From NCBI RefSeq assembly GCF_020906515.1, contig NC_085851.1, forward strand, positions 186,001 to 250,000: 64,000 nt of DNA, read 5' to 3'. The DNA is from Vanrija pseudolonga. Its lineage: Eukaryota; Basidiomycota; Tremellomycetes; Trichosporonales; Trichosporonaceae. Position 1 is the stretch's first letter, and each line of letters begins with the position of its first letter. The position numbers were made by a program, and so were the translations under genes. The notes beneath the pieces were generated by a model, which did no database searches, was not told where the DNA came from, and saw only the letters and a program-made list of their open reading frames with translations. Below, piece after piece: positions 43,918-52,973 of the stretch.

Positions 43918-44796
43918 TGATGGGGGGGGGGGCGTGGAGTAAGGTAGATTGTTCCGGCTTATAATGTTTGTTGCCATTTTGTACAATGACGAGAGGGGTG
44001 CTGCGGCCACCCCCGGCCAGATTGCACCGATCCAGGCTGCGGTCCATTTCGGCCCAGTCGTCCGAGCCCGTCGTCACCCATGTAGCCTGACAAGTGTCTT
44101 GTCGATGCGATACAGTGCATGTGCGTGTGCATGTGCGTGTGTATGAGTGGCCAGTATGCACCGTGGCCGTGGCCAACGTTGTCGTCGTCGCCGAGGCCGT
44201 GTGACACGGTGTGGTGGTGCGCGGGTGGCCGAGTAGAGTTGGCCGTTGGGATTGATGGGCTTCCTTTGTGCCTCCACTTGTCGTCCGATTTCAGTGACCT
44301 CGTCGTGTCTGGGTCGTCTTGGTCACCGAAGTACGTGCTGGCTGGCTGGACACGCCGCGGGGAGCCTTTAACTTCGTAACTCTCTCTCTCTCCACTTGAC
44401 AAACATCAACAACATCACTGCATCGGCACTAGCGACTGCGCAGCCGCACGCAGCATACCCCCCCGCCCACCCGACTCTGCGCGCCGCCGCCGCCGCTAGC
44501 TGACACGGAAGCACCCGCCGCGTGCACCGCCGCCGCCGCCGCCGCCGCCGGCGTCACCACGCCTTCGGTCCACCCACCACCCACCACCACTACACTACTC
44601 CTTTCGCACCGGCGCGTGCACGCACGCACCACACACACACTCATCCAGCCGCCGTCACTTGTACGCGCGTACATCCCATCGACGCCGAGCACGCACGCGC
44701 ACCCCACCCGCCCATCGCTCACCCGCGCTCCGCTGCACGAGCGAGCAAGTGAGCGAGCGAGCCCGGCGTACCCGCGCCGCTCCTGTTCCCGCCATT
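43918..44796. other. Intergenic region with simple repeats and promoter of the R3H-SUZ gene
   Basis: About 880 bp. Contains a G9-10 run at 43922-43932, an alternating TG-rich tract (about 44115-44145), a TCTCTCTCTCTC tract near 44380-44392, a CCG tract (44527-44550) and CA-rich leader. Long GC-rich frames here are probably spurious. Confidence 0.45.
44527..44550. repeat. CCG trinucleotide repeat
   Basis: Eight CCG units in the 5' leader or promoter of the R3H-SUZ gene. Confidence 0.85.
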
Positions 44797-47619
44797 ATGA
44801 CGACTGCGCCAGCAAGTGAGTGACCTCGCCCAGGACGAGACCGAGTGTGCGAACGAAGCATAGCTGACGCGCTGTCTGTCGCTCGCCGCGGTAACTGCCT
44901 TCATTGTCCCGTCCCATCACTCACTCTCCACCCTCTTCTCTACTCGTCACGCACTCCACGCACACACGCACACACCCTCAGTGTCGGGACAGAGCGTATC
45001 GCCCCAGAACCACCTCACGCCCAGGCTAGGCGCCATGCCCCTCCAGACGCCGTTCTCAGCGCTCGCCCTCGACGACGCCGTGGCCCCACCGCCGTCGGGG
45101 AGCGTGTCGGCCGACAACGAGCCAGCTGACACGGACGTGAACGTGGACGCGGACGCGGACGCCGATCACTCCGACGATGCGGAGCGCGACGTCCGCTCGC
45201 CGAGCCCCGCGCTCACCGTCTCGAATGGGTAGGTTGTCGGGGTGGGTGACCACGCGCTGACTTTAGCCCCACGTCCCCGCCGAGCGTTACCGACTCGCTC
45301 GCGCCGTCAAACAGCGCAATGACCTCGCCGAACCCCACTACCATCTCGACCACGAGCATTCCCCCCGGCCTGCCCCCGCTCGGCACGGCCGTCCCGACCG
45401 TCGCGGCGCCAAAGGCCGAGCTCGGCTTTGGCTCGCTGCATGCCGAGGAGGAGATCAAGAAGGCCCTGTCGGCAAAGGACAGATTGTTCGTGCTCATGCT
45501 CGGCAAGGAGTTTGAGGCGTTCATTGGCCGCGTAGCGCGCGGCGAGATCACCTCCAGAGTGCCGACCAGCCAGGCGTCGGCCTCCACGTCGCTCATGGAC
45601 TCGCTCGGCCCGTCCAAGCGCATCGACGTGACCGCCATCAGCAAGTACCAGCGCATGTTGACGTACAAGCTCGCCGAGTGGTACGGCCTGCGCGTGGTGC
45701 CTGGTGTCGAGGGGTCCATGGTGGTCGGCGTGCTGGGAGCACTAGAGGAGAAGTCGTGAGTGGCTAGGACCAAGCATGTGAACAGCCGCTGACATCCCAG
45801 TTTGACGTTGAAGATTGCCGGCCTCGTGCCCGAGGCGACTGCACCCCAGACGCAGTTCCGCATCATGCAGCGCGCGACGCCGAGCGCAGGCGAGACGGAG
45901 AACTCGTCACGGGCCACGTCGGTTTCGGGAGAAGACAACGGAACCGAGTCGTCCGGCCCGCGCGGCAAGACGCTCGAGGAGCGGACGCTGGCCTATGCGC
46001 TCGCGCGGAAGCGGATCATTGGCGAGGGGCTAGAGGACGATGCCGCGTCGTCGACGTCTGCGAGCGGCTTCCCTCGTTCAAGGCAGCACTCGCGTTTCGG
46101 AGACGAGGAGGACGACATGGACATGATGCCCAGGAGGGCATATCCCCCAGACATGGAGTACGTCTACCCTTCGCTGTATCCTCCGGGCGACAACCAAGGG
46201 AACCCAGGACTTGCTCAAGGCATTCCGATTCCCCAGAACGCGCCGTACGGGTACGCCCCGATGCAAGGCGGGCCATACCAGGGTTACATGCCGCAGGGCA
46301 TGGGCTATCCACCAAACGACGGACGCGTCTACATGCCGCCCTACCAGCACATGCCGCAGCAGGCATACGGCGCGCAGATGCAGATCGGCGGCTACCCTCA
46401 AGGTTGGCAGCAGCCACCGCCGATGCAGCCTGGCCCACCACCAGGGATGATGGGCGGAGGGCAGATGCCAGGCATGATGATGCCGCAGGGATGGTACCCA
46501 CCAGACATGGGCATGCCACCGCCCCCATCCAACATGATGCCGATGATTCCTCAAGGCATGCCCTACGCGCCCACCTACCCCCACCCTCAGCCTCAGCCTG
46601 GCCCGACACTGGTCCAGCCGACGCCGATGCGCCACGACAGGCATCCACTCAGCTCGACGTCGTCGTCCATCTCGTCGCGCTCGTACCAGGATATGAACTC
46701 GCGCCCACACTCGCGCGGGTCGACGACCAGCACACGCAGCGCAGCCAGCAGCGTCAGGTTAGGCGCCATGTACCCTGTTGGCGGGCAGGCACCAGTGTAT
46801 GGCTACCGTCAAAAGGCCGTCAAGGTGGCGTCATCGTCGGCGACAGTCGCACCAGGTGTGGGCAACGCTGCCGAAGGCAGGCGCAACGGCCGCCAGAGTC
46901 CGGTAAGTTGTTCCGTCCTGGTCAGGTCAACTAACTCTCAGGCCTCCACTACATCGTCTCGCTCGTCCCGCCGAGCATCGTCGATCCAGATCACGCAACC
47001 GTTACCCGGCCAGCACCCCCTCCCTCAGCGTCCAGACTGGGCGGCCAACAATGTGCCATACCACCCATCGCCCTTACCACCATCGGGGCACTCGGACGCC
47101 AGCACCGCAGACTTTCCGCCGCTAAACCGCGGGTCAGCGACCAACGCTGCCGAGCCGATGCAGGTTGAGAAGGTCAAGATGAGACCGTCAGCGAGCGCGT
47201 GGAACGGTGCGGCTCGTCAGCCCCACCCGCACGTCGTGCCCGAGCCGACGCCGCAGCCTCAGTCGCCGCTGACGCCACACGCGGCACCAACAATATCGCT
47301 GTTTCCGAACCCGATCTCGCCCAAGGCGTCGACGCCAGTCGCACCGGTCGTGCACGTCGATGTGGAGGCCGACCCCGACTTTCCTCGGCGCATCCCCAGC
47401 GCGCGCACGCCGGCGCTGTACGATCCCAGCGCGCCGGCGCGTACGGCGCGTGTGTCGCCCGCTCCCGCCCCGGCGCCGACGCACACGCCCCTAGCCGAGG
47501 TGGTAACGGACGAGGTGATCGAGGCGCGTATCGCCGCGCTCAACATCAAGGGCGTGAGCATCGGCCCGCCTTCGACGCGCCAGCCGCCGAGCTACGCCAA
47601 GATTGTACGCCGCGACTAG
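44797..47619 (+). CDS. R3H and SUZ domain RNA-binding protein
   Basis: About 844-857 aa. Exon 1 has 19 nt (MTTAPA plus one base) ahead of a 166-nt intron (44816-44981); the junction itself builds a second in-frame ATG. Further introns 45229-45266 and 45756-45800, plus a possible in-frame 39-nt intron at about 46902-46940. The R3H domain is KDRLFVLMLGKEFEAFIG ... ISKYQRMLTYKLAEWYGLRV, directly followed by a SUZ motif GKTLEERTLAYALARKRIIG; both bind single-stranded nucleic acid, typically mRNA. A Met/Pro/Gln/Gly-rich region (about 46140-46640) follows, then Ser/Pro-rich sequence and a short C-terminal segment (VIEARIAALNIKGVSIGPP) that may be a binding motif. Probable cytoplasmic mRNA regulator. 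Confidence 0.85.
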
Positions 47620-47948
47620 AATGTGTATGAGAGAGACAGACATGACGAGGGATGAGGGACGAGGGTACGAGCATAGCCGCATGGAGCGGACGCACCTGCG
47701 CAGCATAGCATGATTGATGCATCACAGTATCACGAGAGGGAGGCTGCCGAAGGCACCTGAGCGGGGTTGAGGTAGGCGGTGCTGTGGCGACTGACATGTG
47801 ACATGGCCACAATCGAGAGTGAGCGACACGGGCACTTGCGTCCCGAGATTGCAGCGAGGTGGGCAAGACTTTGAACGAGGCGACCCATGGATGCTATAAA
47901 GACGCCCAATCCTCGACGACTCTGATCAGCACCTCACTTCAACCAACA
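47620..47948. other. Promoter region of the first small secreted protein gene
   Basis: Contains CACGGGCACTT at 47827-47837 (also found upstream of the gene at 49304) and a TATA box at 47895-47900. Confidence 0.45.
47895..47900 (+). promoter_or_regulatory. TATA box of small secreted protein 1
   Basis: TATAAA ends 48 bp before the ATG at 47949, giving a short leader. Comparable elements precede the genes at 50539 and 52701. Confidence 0.6.
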
Positions 47949-48200
47949 ATGAAGCTCGCGACCCTCGCCCTCGCCCTCTTCGCCGTGACGCTCGCCGCCC
48001 CGACCCCCGAAGACCTTGACCTCGACGCGCGCGACGGCCTCCAGCCCCGCGCATGCACCAAGACGTCCGCATGCGCGCAATGGTCAACCGAATACTGCCG
48101 CCAGTTCTGCTTCGTCCCCGGCAAGCCGAGCATCTTCGTGCGCACCACGACGGGGTGTGCAGCGGGTAAGGCGCGGTGCTGCTGCCAGAAGCGGGGTTAG
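47949..48200 (+). CDS. Small secreted Cys-rich protein 1 (CCC family)
   Basis: 83 aa, intronless. Signal peptide MKLATLALALFAVTLAAP; short acidic propeptide (EDLDLDARDG); a probable processing site at R before the first Cys (QPRAC). The mature domain has eight Cys: C-x5-C-x7-C-x3-C-x15-C-x6-CCC, ending QKRG. The C-x3-C plus terminal C-x-C spacing resembles the CS-alpha-beta (defensin-like) fold, an inference. First of nine same-strand secreted-protein genes, each with its own promoter. Confidence 0.8.
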   Translation: MKLATLALALFAVTLAAPTPEDLDLDARDGLQPRACTKTSACAQWSTEYCRQFCFVPGKPSIFVRTTTGCAAGKARCCCQKRG

Positions 48201-48347
48201 GCGGGGCACCGAGGCGGAGAGCGGCGGAGACGACACGGACACTTTCTTTCGGCGCCCAGCGAGGCACTTGTGTAGTTGTCGTTTCATCAGCCCGCTCGCT
48301 ATGCAACTCACGTTTCCACCGCCGCATCACCCACTCACAGCACAACA

Positions 48348-48677
48348 ATGAAGGCCACCCTCCTCGCCCTCGCGATCACGCTGCTCGCGACCTCGGCCAC
48401 AGCAGCGCCGGCGCGCCACCCGCCCGCAGACGAGACGTACGGCGCCCAGCCGCCAATCGATACCTGGGTCACCTGCGGCCCCGGGCCGTGCGAGCCGCCC
48501 CTCCCAGACGTCAAGCTCAAGGCGCGCGCGACGCCCGCCCCCGCGCGACGCGACCCCGGCCTCGGCGCGCCGCCAGAGGGCCAGCCGCCGATCGATACCT
48601 GGGTGCAGTGCGGCGACGGGGTGTGCGAGCTCGAGACCAGGTGGCATGTTGTGCAGCCGACGCAGGCGAACGTGTAG
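48348..48677 (+). CDS. Small secreted double-repeat peptide precursor
   Basis: 109 aa, intronless. Signal peptide MKATLLALAITLLATSATAA. The rest is two copies of a 16-residue unit, QPPIDTWVTCGPGPCE (34-49) and QPPIDTWVQCGDGVCE (79-94), separated by a Pro/Ala/Arg spacer with a dibasic site (PARRDPG). The spacing of two Cys per unit suggests a small C-x-G-x-G-x-C-type loop in each copy. It lacks the CCC ending of its neighbours, so it is a different family located in the same array. It could be a precursor of two secreted peptides; no modifying enzyme lies nearby. Confidence 0.72.
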   Translation: MKATLLALAITLLATSATAAPARHPPADETYGAQPPIDTWVTCGPGPCEPPLPDVKLKARATPAPARRDPGLGAPPEGQPPIDTWVQCGDGVCELETRWHVVQPTQANV

Positions 48678-48755
48678 AGTAGGGAGCAGTGGTATGCACA
48701 AGGTTGTCGCGGACGGTGGGACGGCGGGCATTGGACATGGCCATGGCTTGGCATT

Positions 48756-48770
48756 GTGCCTTGTGGCACC
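48756..48770 (+). promoter_or_regulatory. Inverted-repeat element upstream of small secreted protein 3
   Basis: GTGCCTTGTGGCACC (GTGCC/GGCAC arms around a TTGT loop) ends 70 bp before the ATG at 48841. The identical 15-mer lies at 49227-49241 before the next gene at a similar distance. Candidate operator. Confidence 0.45.
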
Positions 48771-48840
48771 TTGCCCAGCGGACGACGATTTAAGAACTGA
48801 ACTGAACAGAGGACGCACGCACGAACAACGACACGCCACA

Positions 48841-49101
48841 ATGAAGCTAGCCCTCGCCACTGTCACCACTCTCCTCGCCACGGCGCTCGCCGCCCCATCG
48901 CCCGCCAACACCGACCTCACCCTTGCCTCTGCGCTGCCGCGGCCCAGCCCCGACCTCTTCTTCCCGTGCAAGCACACGACGAGCTGCGTCTTCCCGTCGC
49001 GCTGCGACAAGCTCTGCGCGGACCAGGGCCTCCGACTGGCGCGTCTCCAGACGTGTGGCTATGCGCCGATTCGCTTCGCGGCCAAGTGCTGTTGTCGGTA
49101 G
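48841..49101 (+). CDS. Small secreted Cys-rich protein 3 (CCC family)
   Basis: 86 aa, intronless. Signal peptide MKLALATVTTLLATALAAP, short propeptide, then eight Cys spaced C-x5-C-x5-C-x3-C-x12-C-x10-CCC and a terminal Arg. The segment CGYAPIRFAAKCCC is nearly the same as CGFAPIRFSAKCCC in the next gene, so these two are recent tandem duplicates. Confidence 0.8.
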   Translation: MKLALATVTTLLATALAAPSPANTDLTLASALPRPSPDLFFPCKHTTSCVFPSRCDKLCADQGLRLARLQTCGYAPIRFAAKCCCR

Positions 49102-49226
49102 TGGCGCGAACATAGTGAGCGGACGCACAACTCGACTGGCTCATTTCAACGGAGATGAGACGGATGAATCATGTTCCCATGATGCTCCGCACGGGCACTT
49201 TGAGCATACCCCCTTCTTGGAAGTGA

Positions 49227-49241
49227 GTGCCTTGTGGCACC
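49227..49241 (+). promoter_or_regulatory. Inverted-repeat element upstream of small secreted protein 4
   Basis: Identical to the 15-mer at 48756-48770 and 62 bp before the ATG at 49304. A TTAA-containing TATA-like element follows at 49254-49258. Confidence 0.45.
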
Positions 49242-49303
49242 TCAGAACAAGTACTTAACCAGCCGGTTTCACACCCAACCCCGCACCGCATCACCGACCC
49301 GCA

Positions 49304-49612
49304 ATGAAGCTCGGCACCATCATCGCCCTCCTCGCCGCCACCACGGCAACCCTCGCGGCGCCGACCCCAGCCGACGACAGCAAGGCCGTCACACCCCTTC
49401 CGCCCAACCTCCCGATCGGGCCGTGCAAGTACTCCTCTCCGAAATGTGTCGGCCCCTGGCCCGACTTTGCGTGCCAGCGCCTCTGTAAAGAGAAGGGCTT
49501 CGCCAACTCGCTATTGCTGCCGTGTGGGTTCGCGCCGATACGGTTTAGCGCCAAGTGCTGTTGTTTGGCGGGGGTGAGCACTGTCAATGGCGGGGGAGGA
49601 GTGGCATACTAG
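49304..49612 (+). CDS. Small secreted Cys-rich protein 4 (CCC family)
   Basis: 102 aa, intronless. Signal peptide MKLGTIIALLAATTATLAAP; Cys pattern C-x6-C-x8-C-x3-C-x12-C-x10-CCC. Unlike the others it continues for 15 residues beyond CCC (LAGVSTVNGGGGVAY), probably from loss of the ancestral stop after CCC. Closest to protein 3. Confidence 0.78.
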   Translation: MKLGTIIALLAATTATLAAPTPADDSKAVTPLPPNLPIGPCKYSSPKCVGPWPDFACQRLCKEKGFANSLLLPCGFAPIRFSAKCCCLAGVSTVNGGGGVAY

Positions 49613-49894
49613 GCGGAGAAGCGGAGCCACCCGTCGGCAGGCAGCAGTCCACGCTCTGAAGACGAGGTTCGGTCACATACACACTCGGCAGATGCATGAT
49701 TGCGATCGGGCGGCAACTGTTGTATTGCCATGAACCGCCGTTGCCAGTCTAGCTCGTCGTCTAGCGGGAAGTGCAACTCCGCGTCGTCGCTGGGCGAGTG
49801 TCCGTGTAGTGGCCCCAATGCCCGCTGCCCGCCTACAAAAACTGAGCTGGGAACCCATGCGTATCCCCCACTGGACACTGAAAACCCATACAAC

Positions 49895-50212
49895 ATGAAG
49901 CTCGCACTCACTGCCCTGCTGCTCGCCACCATGGCCCTCTCCATCCCCGCCCCCGAGGCGGCAGTGATCCGGCCCATCCCCGACCCGCCGAAGGATCTCG
50001 ACGACACCCCCAAGCCGGCCACCAACACCATCGTGCCGAAGCCGCCGGCCAAGTGCGTCTTCTTCGGGGACGCATGCGTGTACCGCGTCTTCGGAGAGGA
50101 AGAGTGCGAGCCATTCTGCTCCGAGAAGGGGCTCACCTTTTGGGCCCTCGTGGCGTGCGGTGGCCGCCTGCCTGGCATGTCGAGGGCGCGGTGCTGCTGT
50201 TACGCTAAGTGA
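49895..50212 (+). CDS. Small secreted Cys-rich protein 5 (CCC family)
   Basis: 105 aa, intronless. Signal peptide MKLALTALLLATMALSIPAP, Pro/Asp-rich propeptide (RPIPDPPKDLDDTPKP), then C-x6-C-x9-C-x3-C-x12-C-x11-CCC-YAK. Shares KGLTF after the fourth Cys with protein 6. Confidence 0.8.
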   Translation: MKLALTALLLATMALSIPAPEAAVIRPIPDPPKDLDDTPKPATNTIVPKPPAKCVFFGDACVYRVFGEEECEPFCSEKGLTFWALVACGGRLPGMSRARCCCYAK

Positions 50213-50538
50213 GCAGGTAGGAGATATGCATCGGCGTCTGAAGTCGAGGGAGTGCGAGTGCACCGAGCTTAGACTGGTGGGCCGGGCACCCGACGCCGTT
50301 GATGAGAGAGAAGGCCTCCCGGCACCGACGATCGGGGCATGGCCGCGACGTATGCAGCTGAAGTATAGTCGCGCCGTCGGGCTCGTCGTGCCGCCGTCGG
50401 CGCAGCTGGCGCCCATGCAGTTGGGCACAGGTGGCCGTAGTCCGTGAGATGATGACTCTCGCTCGTCGAGGCATATAAGTGAGAGCCGAGCTGGCGGGCG
50501 GCTCACAACACAACAAACCACCACCGCGCAAACACAGC
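50213..50538. other. Promoter region of small secreted protein 6
   Basis: Holds a TATAAG element at 50474-50479. No other feature. Confidence 0.4.
50474..50479 (+). promoter_or_regulatory. TATA-like box of small secreted protein 6
   Basis: TATAAG (in CATATAAGTG) 59 bp before the ATG at 50539. Confidence 0.5.
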
Positions 50539-50787
50539 ATGAAGCTCGCCCTCGCCACCCTCTTCCTCGCGACCATCGCGCTCGCGGCACCCGCCCCAGC
50601 CGCGGACCCGGAGCCCCTCCTTCCCGGCATCGATCAGTGCACCTGGCTGCCGAAGTGCATCCCCGAGCTCGGCGGCACCGCGGCCTGCACCCAGCTGTGC
50701 GCGGCCAAGGGGCTCACGTTTGGCCAGATCCAGCCGTGCGGCTTCCTCCCGCCGTACAAGGTCTCCTGCTGCTGCTACCACAAGTGA
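50539..50787 (+). CDS. Small secreted Cys-rich protein 6 (CCC family)
   Basis: 82 aa, intronless. Signal peptide MKLALATLFLATIALAAPAP, very short propeptide, Cys pattern C-x5-C-x9-C-x3-C-x12-C-x9-CCC-YHK. The block AAKGLTFGQIQPCGF aligns with proteins 3-5. Smallest of the set. Confidence 0.8.
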   Translation: MKLALATLFLATIALAAPAPAADPEPLLPGIDQCTWLPKCIPELGGTAACTQLCAAKGLTFGQIQPCGFLPPYKVSCCCYHK

Positions 50788-51350
50788 TGCCTGTACCAAA
50801 CGAAGGAGATGATGAGATGTAACTGCGTCCCGAAGCAGGTGTCGGTGGGAATGCTGCCTCCTTGACGGGCACAGTTGCCCGCGGACGGCGACGTCACACG
50901 CCCGTTATCTTGACGACCGAGTTTATCTCCCCGTTCCGGCGTGCTTGGCTCCCGTGACGTTCCAGAACTCCGGGATGCAGATGTGGGTGAAGATTTGGAA
51001 TAGGCATGAGGGACTGGGGTGTGCCGAAATAAATTAAATCCCGCTAAACCCTGATAAATCCACAGGGGATCAGTGGCAGTAGGTGGATTTTTTGATTTGT
51101 TGTTTTCGATATGATCTGTTTCCATCCACCGCGGTTCATTCACTCTTGCACTCGCTCTTTGAATGCAATACCTCTCCGTCCGCCTTCAGCGCACTGACAT
51201 GCGACTCGTAAAACCATTACCAGATCCACCGCACGGCGCTCCGCTATACCTAAACGCCACATCAGGATTTTTAGACCCTTCCTTCGCACTCGCCCCGCCA
51301 CTCGCTCCCAATCAGAAAAAGACGATTCCTCGATGCATTCGCTTTTCTTT
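50788..51350. other. Intergenic region, AT-richer
   Basis: Between small secreted protein 6 and the tRNA gene. The part at about 51020-51125 is AT-rich relative to the window (AAATAAATTAAAT, TTTTTTGATTTGTTGTTTT). No gene recognised. Confidence 0.4.
51316..51320 (-). terminator. Pol III terminator of tRNA-Gly
   Basis: A T5 run on the minus strand about 30 nt beyond the tRNA 3' end; the first T-run of four or more after the gene. Confidence 0.6.
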
Positions 51351-51431
51351 TACACCGTAAGGGAGTCGAACCCCTGCCGCGTCGACGTAGCTGAATGGCA
51401 ACGACGCATGATACCGTTTCACCAACGGTGT
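51351..51431 (-). tRNA. tRNA-Gly (GCC) with a 10-nt intron
   Basis: Folds as a full cloverleaf read on the minus strand: 7-bp acceptor stem ACACCGT/ACGGTGT with discriminator A; D stem GTGA/TCAT with GG in the loop; anticodon stem CGTCG/CGACG; anticodon GCC preceded by TT and followed by A; 4-nt variable loop CGGC; T stem AGGGG/CCCTT with loop TTCGACT. A 10-nt insert (TTCAGCTACG) sits after position 37, the canonical tRNA intron site. The B box GGTTCGACTCC matches the consensus exactly. Spliced length 71 nt including the discriminator. Confidence 0.92.
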
Positions 51432-51820
51432 AGAGAGAATTCTCGAGAACAGGATGGAAGTCGCAGTCGGTCGGTTGGTTATGAGTGTGCCCGAGGTTCC
51501 AAAACACCGAAGGTGGCGGCCTAGCAATTGTACGAGCGGGGCGCGCACCCCAGCACACAATAGCATCTGTCGTGTATGGGAAGTGTAGAAAGATACCAAC
51601 TTGACACCCCCCGGGCGCTGGTACGACGTGAGAAGGACCACGGCGAGGGCGAAGCGGGCAATGTGTACTGGGGCGCGGCGCGGGCAATGAACGCAGCCAC
51701 ACGTCGTCGTCGCTGAACTGCTGTCAACATGACAGACTTTCCGTCTCTTGCGATGGGACAAGACAGCAAGGCGAGCCGTTTCCTCTCCTTCAACGCAACC
51801 CAAGCAACATCAACGCGCCG
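51432..51820. other. Intergenic region upstream of small secreted protein 7
   Basis: Contains the tRNA 5' flank and the presumed promoter of the next secreted protein gene. Nothing else recognised. Confidence 0.35.
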
Positions 51821-52171
51821 ATGAAGCCTCATATCCTCGCACTCGCCTTCCTCGCCTCCAGCCTCGCAGTGCCCCCGCCGCCCACCGACGCGGTTGCCCA
51901 CGTGTCCCCCACCGACTCCGAACTCGCTTCTTCTTCTGTCCTCACCGACGCCGCGCTCAGCAAGTGCAAGCGCGCTCTCTTCCCCCGCGACGCGGCCGAC
52001 GACACCGACGGCGAGCCAGCCGTCTGCGCCTACCCCTCCGAGTTCAACTTCACCTGGGACCGCGGGTGCGCGTGGTGCCGCACGTGCGTGTGGTGGTGCG
52101 CCAAGTTCGAGGCGGGGTACGCGTACACCGAGAAGGGGTGGGCGGGGTCGACGCGCTGTTGCTGCACGTAG
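51821..52171 (+). CDS. Small secreted Cys-rich protein 7 (divergent CCC family)
   Basis: 116 aa, intronless. Signal peptide MKPHILALAFLASSLAVPPP, a long propeptide, then an unusual Cys order: C-x19-C-x13-C-x2-C-x2-C-x3-C (GCAWCRTCVWWC) and a terminal CCC-T. It keeps the C-x3-C and CCC signatures but has lost the fifth Cys and gained two near the helix. Most divergent CCC member. Confidence 0.75.
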   Translation: MKPHILALAFLASSLAVPPPPTDAVAHVSPTDSELASSSVLTDAALSKCKRALFPRDAADDTDGEPAVCAYPSEFNFTWDRGCAWCRTCVWWCAKFEAGYAYTEKGWAGSTRCCCT

Positions 52172-52700
52172 CGAGGTGCTGTGATGTGACGGTATTGTGG
52201 GTGGCGCGTGTTCCGGCCCAAGCGTGGCCTGCGGACACGGAGCATTCTCCTCTCCGCGCCCAACCTGACACCGTTCCTACCGCGCGGAGCGGAGCGCCTG
52301 ACAGACTCGGTGTCCTCAAGAGGTGCAATGGAGACGCGTTCTGACGGAGCGCAATTACCCCCTGCCCACATTGAATGTAACTGCCAAGGACGGACGGCCA
52401 CAGGCACGCCGAACCCAACTCTCATCCCGAACTCCAAATCTGTGACTCGCCCACCTACTATTCCGCGCCGAGTCTCTTTCACCAGCACTCCTCTGCTTGG
52501 CCCTCTCAGACGTGGGGAGGAGGGGAGGAAGCCCGTGAGGGCGGTCACGAGGCCCTCGTTGGAGGTGAGTCAGAGCCGGCTCGTTCGATCCGGTGTTCTA
52601 CGACTTGGCGTGGGGGGGAAGTTTGGAGATATAAAGGCAGAGGGCAGCACCCCACTCAGGTATCCAAACGAACCACCGACCAAGCCAACCAACGCCCCCA
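52172..52700. other. Intergenic region with promoter of small secreted protein 8
   Basis: Carries a TATA box at 52630-52635. Open frames here lack supporting features. Confidence 0.4.
52630..52635 (+). promoter_or_regulatory. TATA box of small secreted protein 8
   Basis: TATAAA (in GATATAAAGG) 65 bp before the ATG at 52701. Confidence 0.55.
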
Positions 52701-52973
52701 ATGAAGCTCGCCATCCTCGCGCCGCTCCTCCTCGCCGTCTCGGCCCTAGGCGCACCGGCAACCACGCCCAACGATATGACTGAGCGCGACGCGACGCACG
52801 AGCTCACCGACCGGGCGTGCCTCTGGCCCAGTAAGTGCGCTATCAACTGGTCGGTCCGCTTCCCTATCAACCTCGGAGGCTGTGAGAAGTACTGCGCGCG
52901 CTATGGCCGCCGGTTCCAGCTCATGAGCTCGGCTGGCTGCCCGTGGCTCCAGAAGCGCTGCTGCTGCAAGTAG
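52701..52973 (+). CDS. Small secreted Cys-rich protein 8 (CCC family)
   Basis: 90 aa, intronless. Signal peptide MKLAILAPLLLAVSALGAP; propeptide with ERDATHELTDR immediately before AC, shared with protein 9. Cys pattern C-x5-C-x14-C-x3-C-x14-C-x6-CCC-K. RACLWPSKC and CEKYCARYG align with RACLYPSKC and CEKYCAYYG in protein 9. Confidence 0.82.
   Translation: MKLAILAPLLLAVSALGAPATTPNDMTERDATHELTDRACLWPSKCAINWSVRFPINLGGCEKYCARYGRRFQLMSSAGCPWLQKRCCCK

Noticed and set aside
43918-44796. Protein-coding exons in long GC-rich frames upstream of the R3H-SUZ gene
   Set aside because: The frames are made of simple repeats (CCG, CA, TG) and do not splice into a recognisable product.
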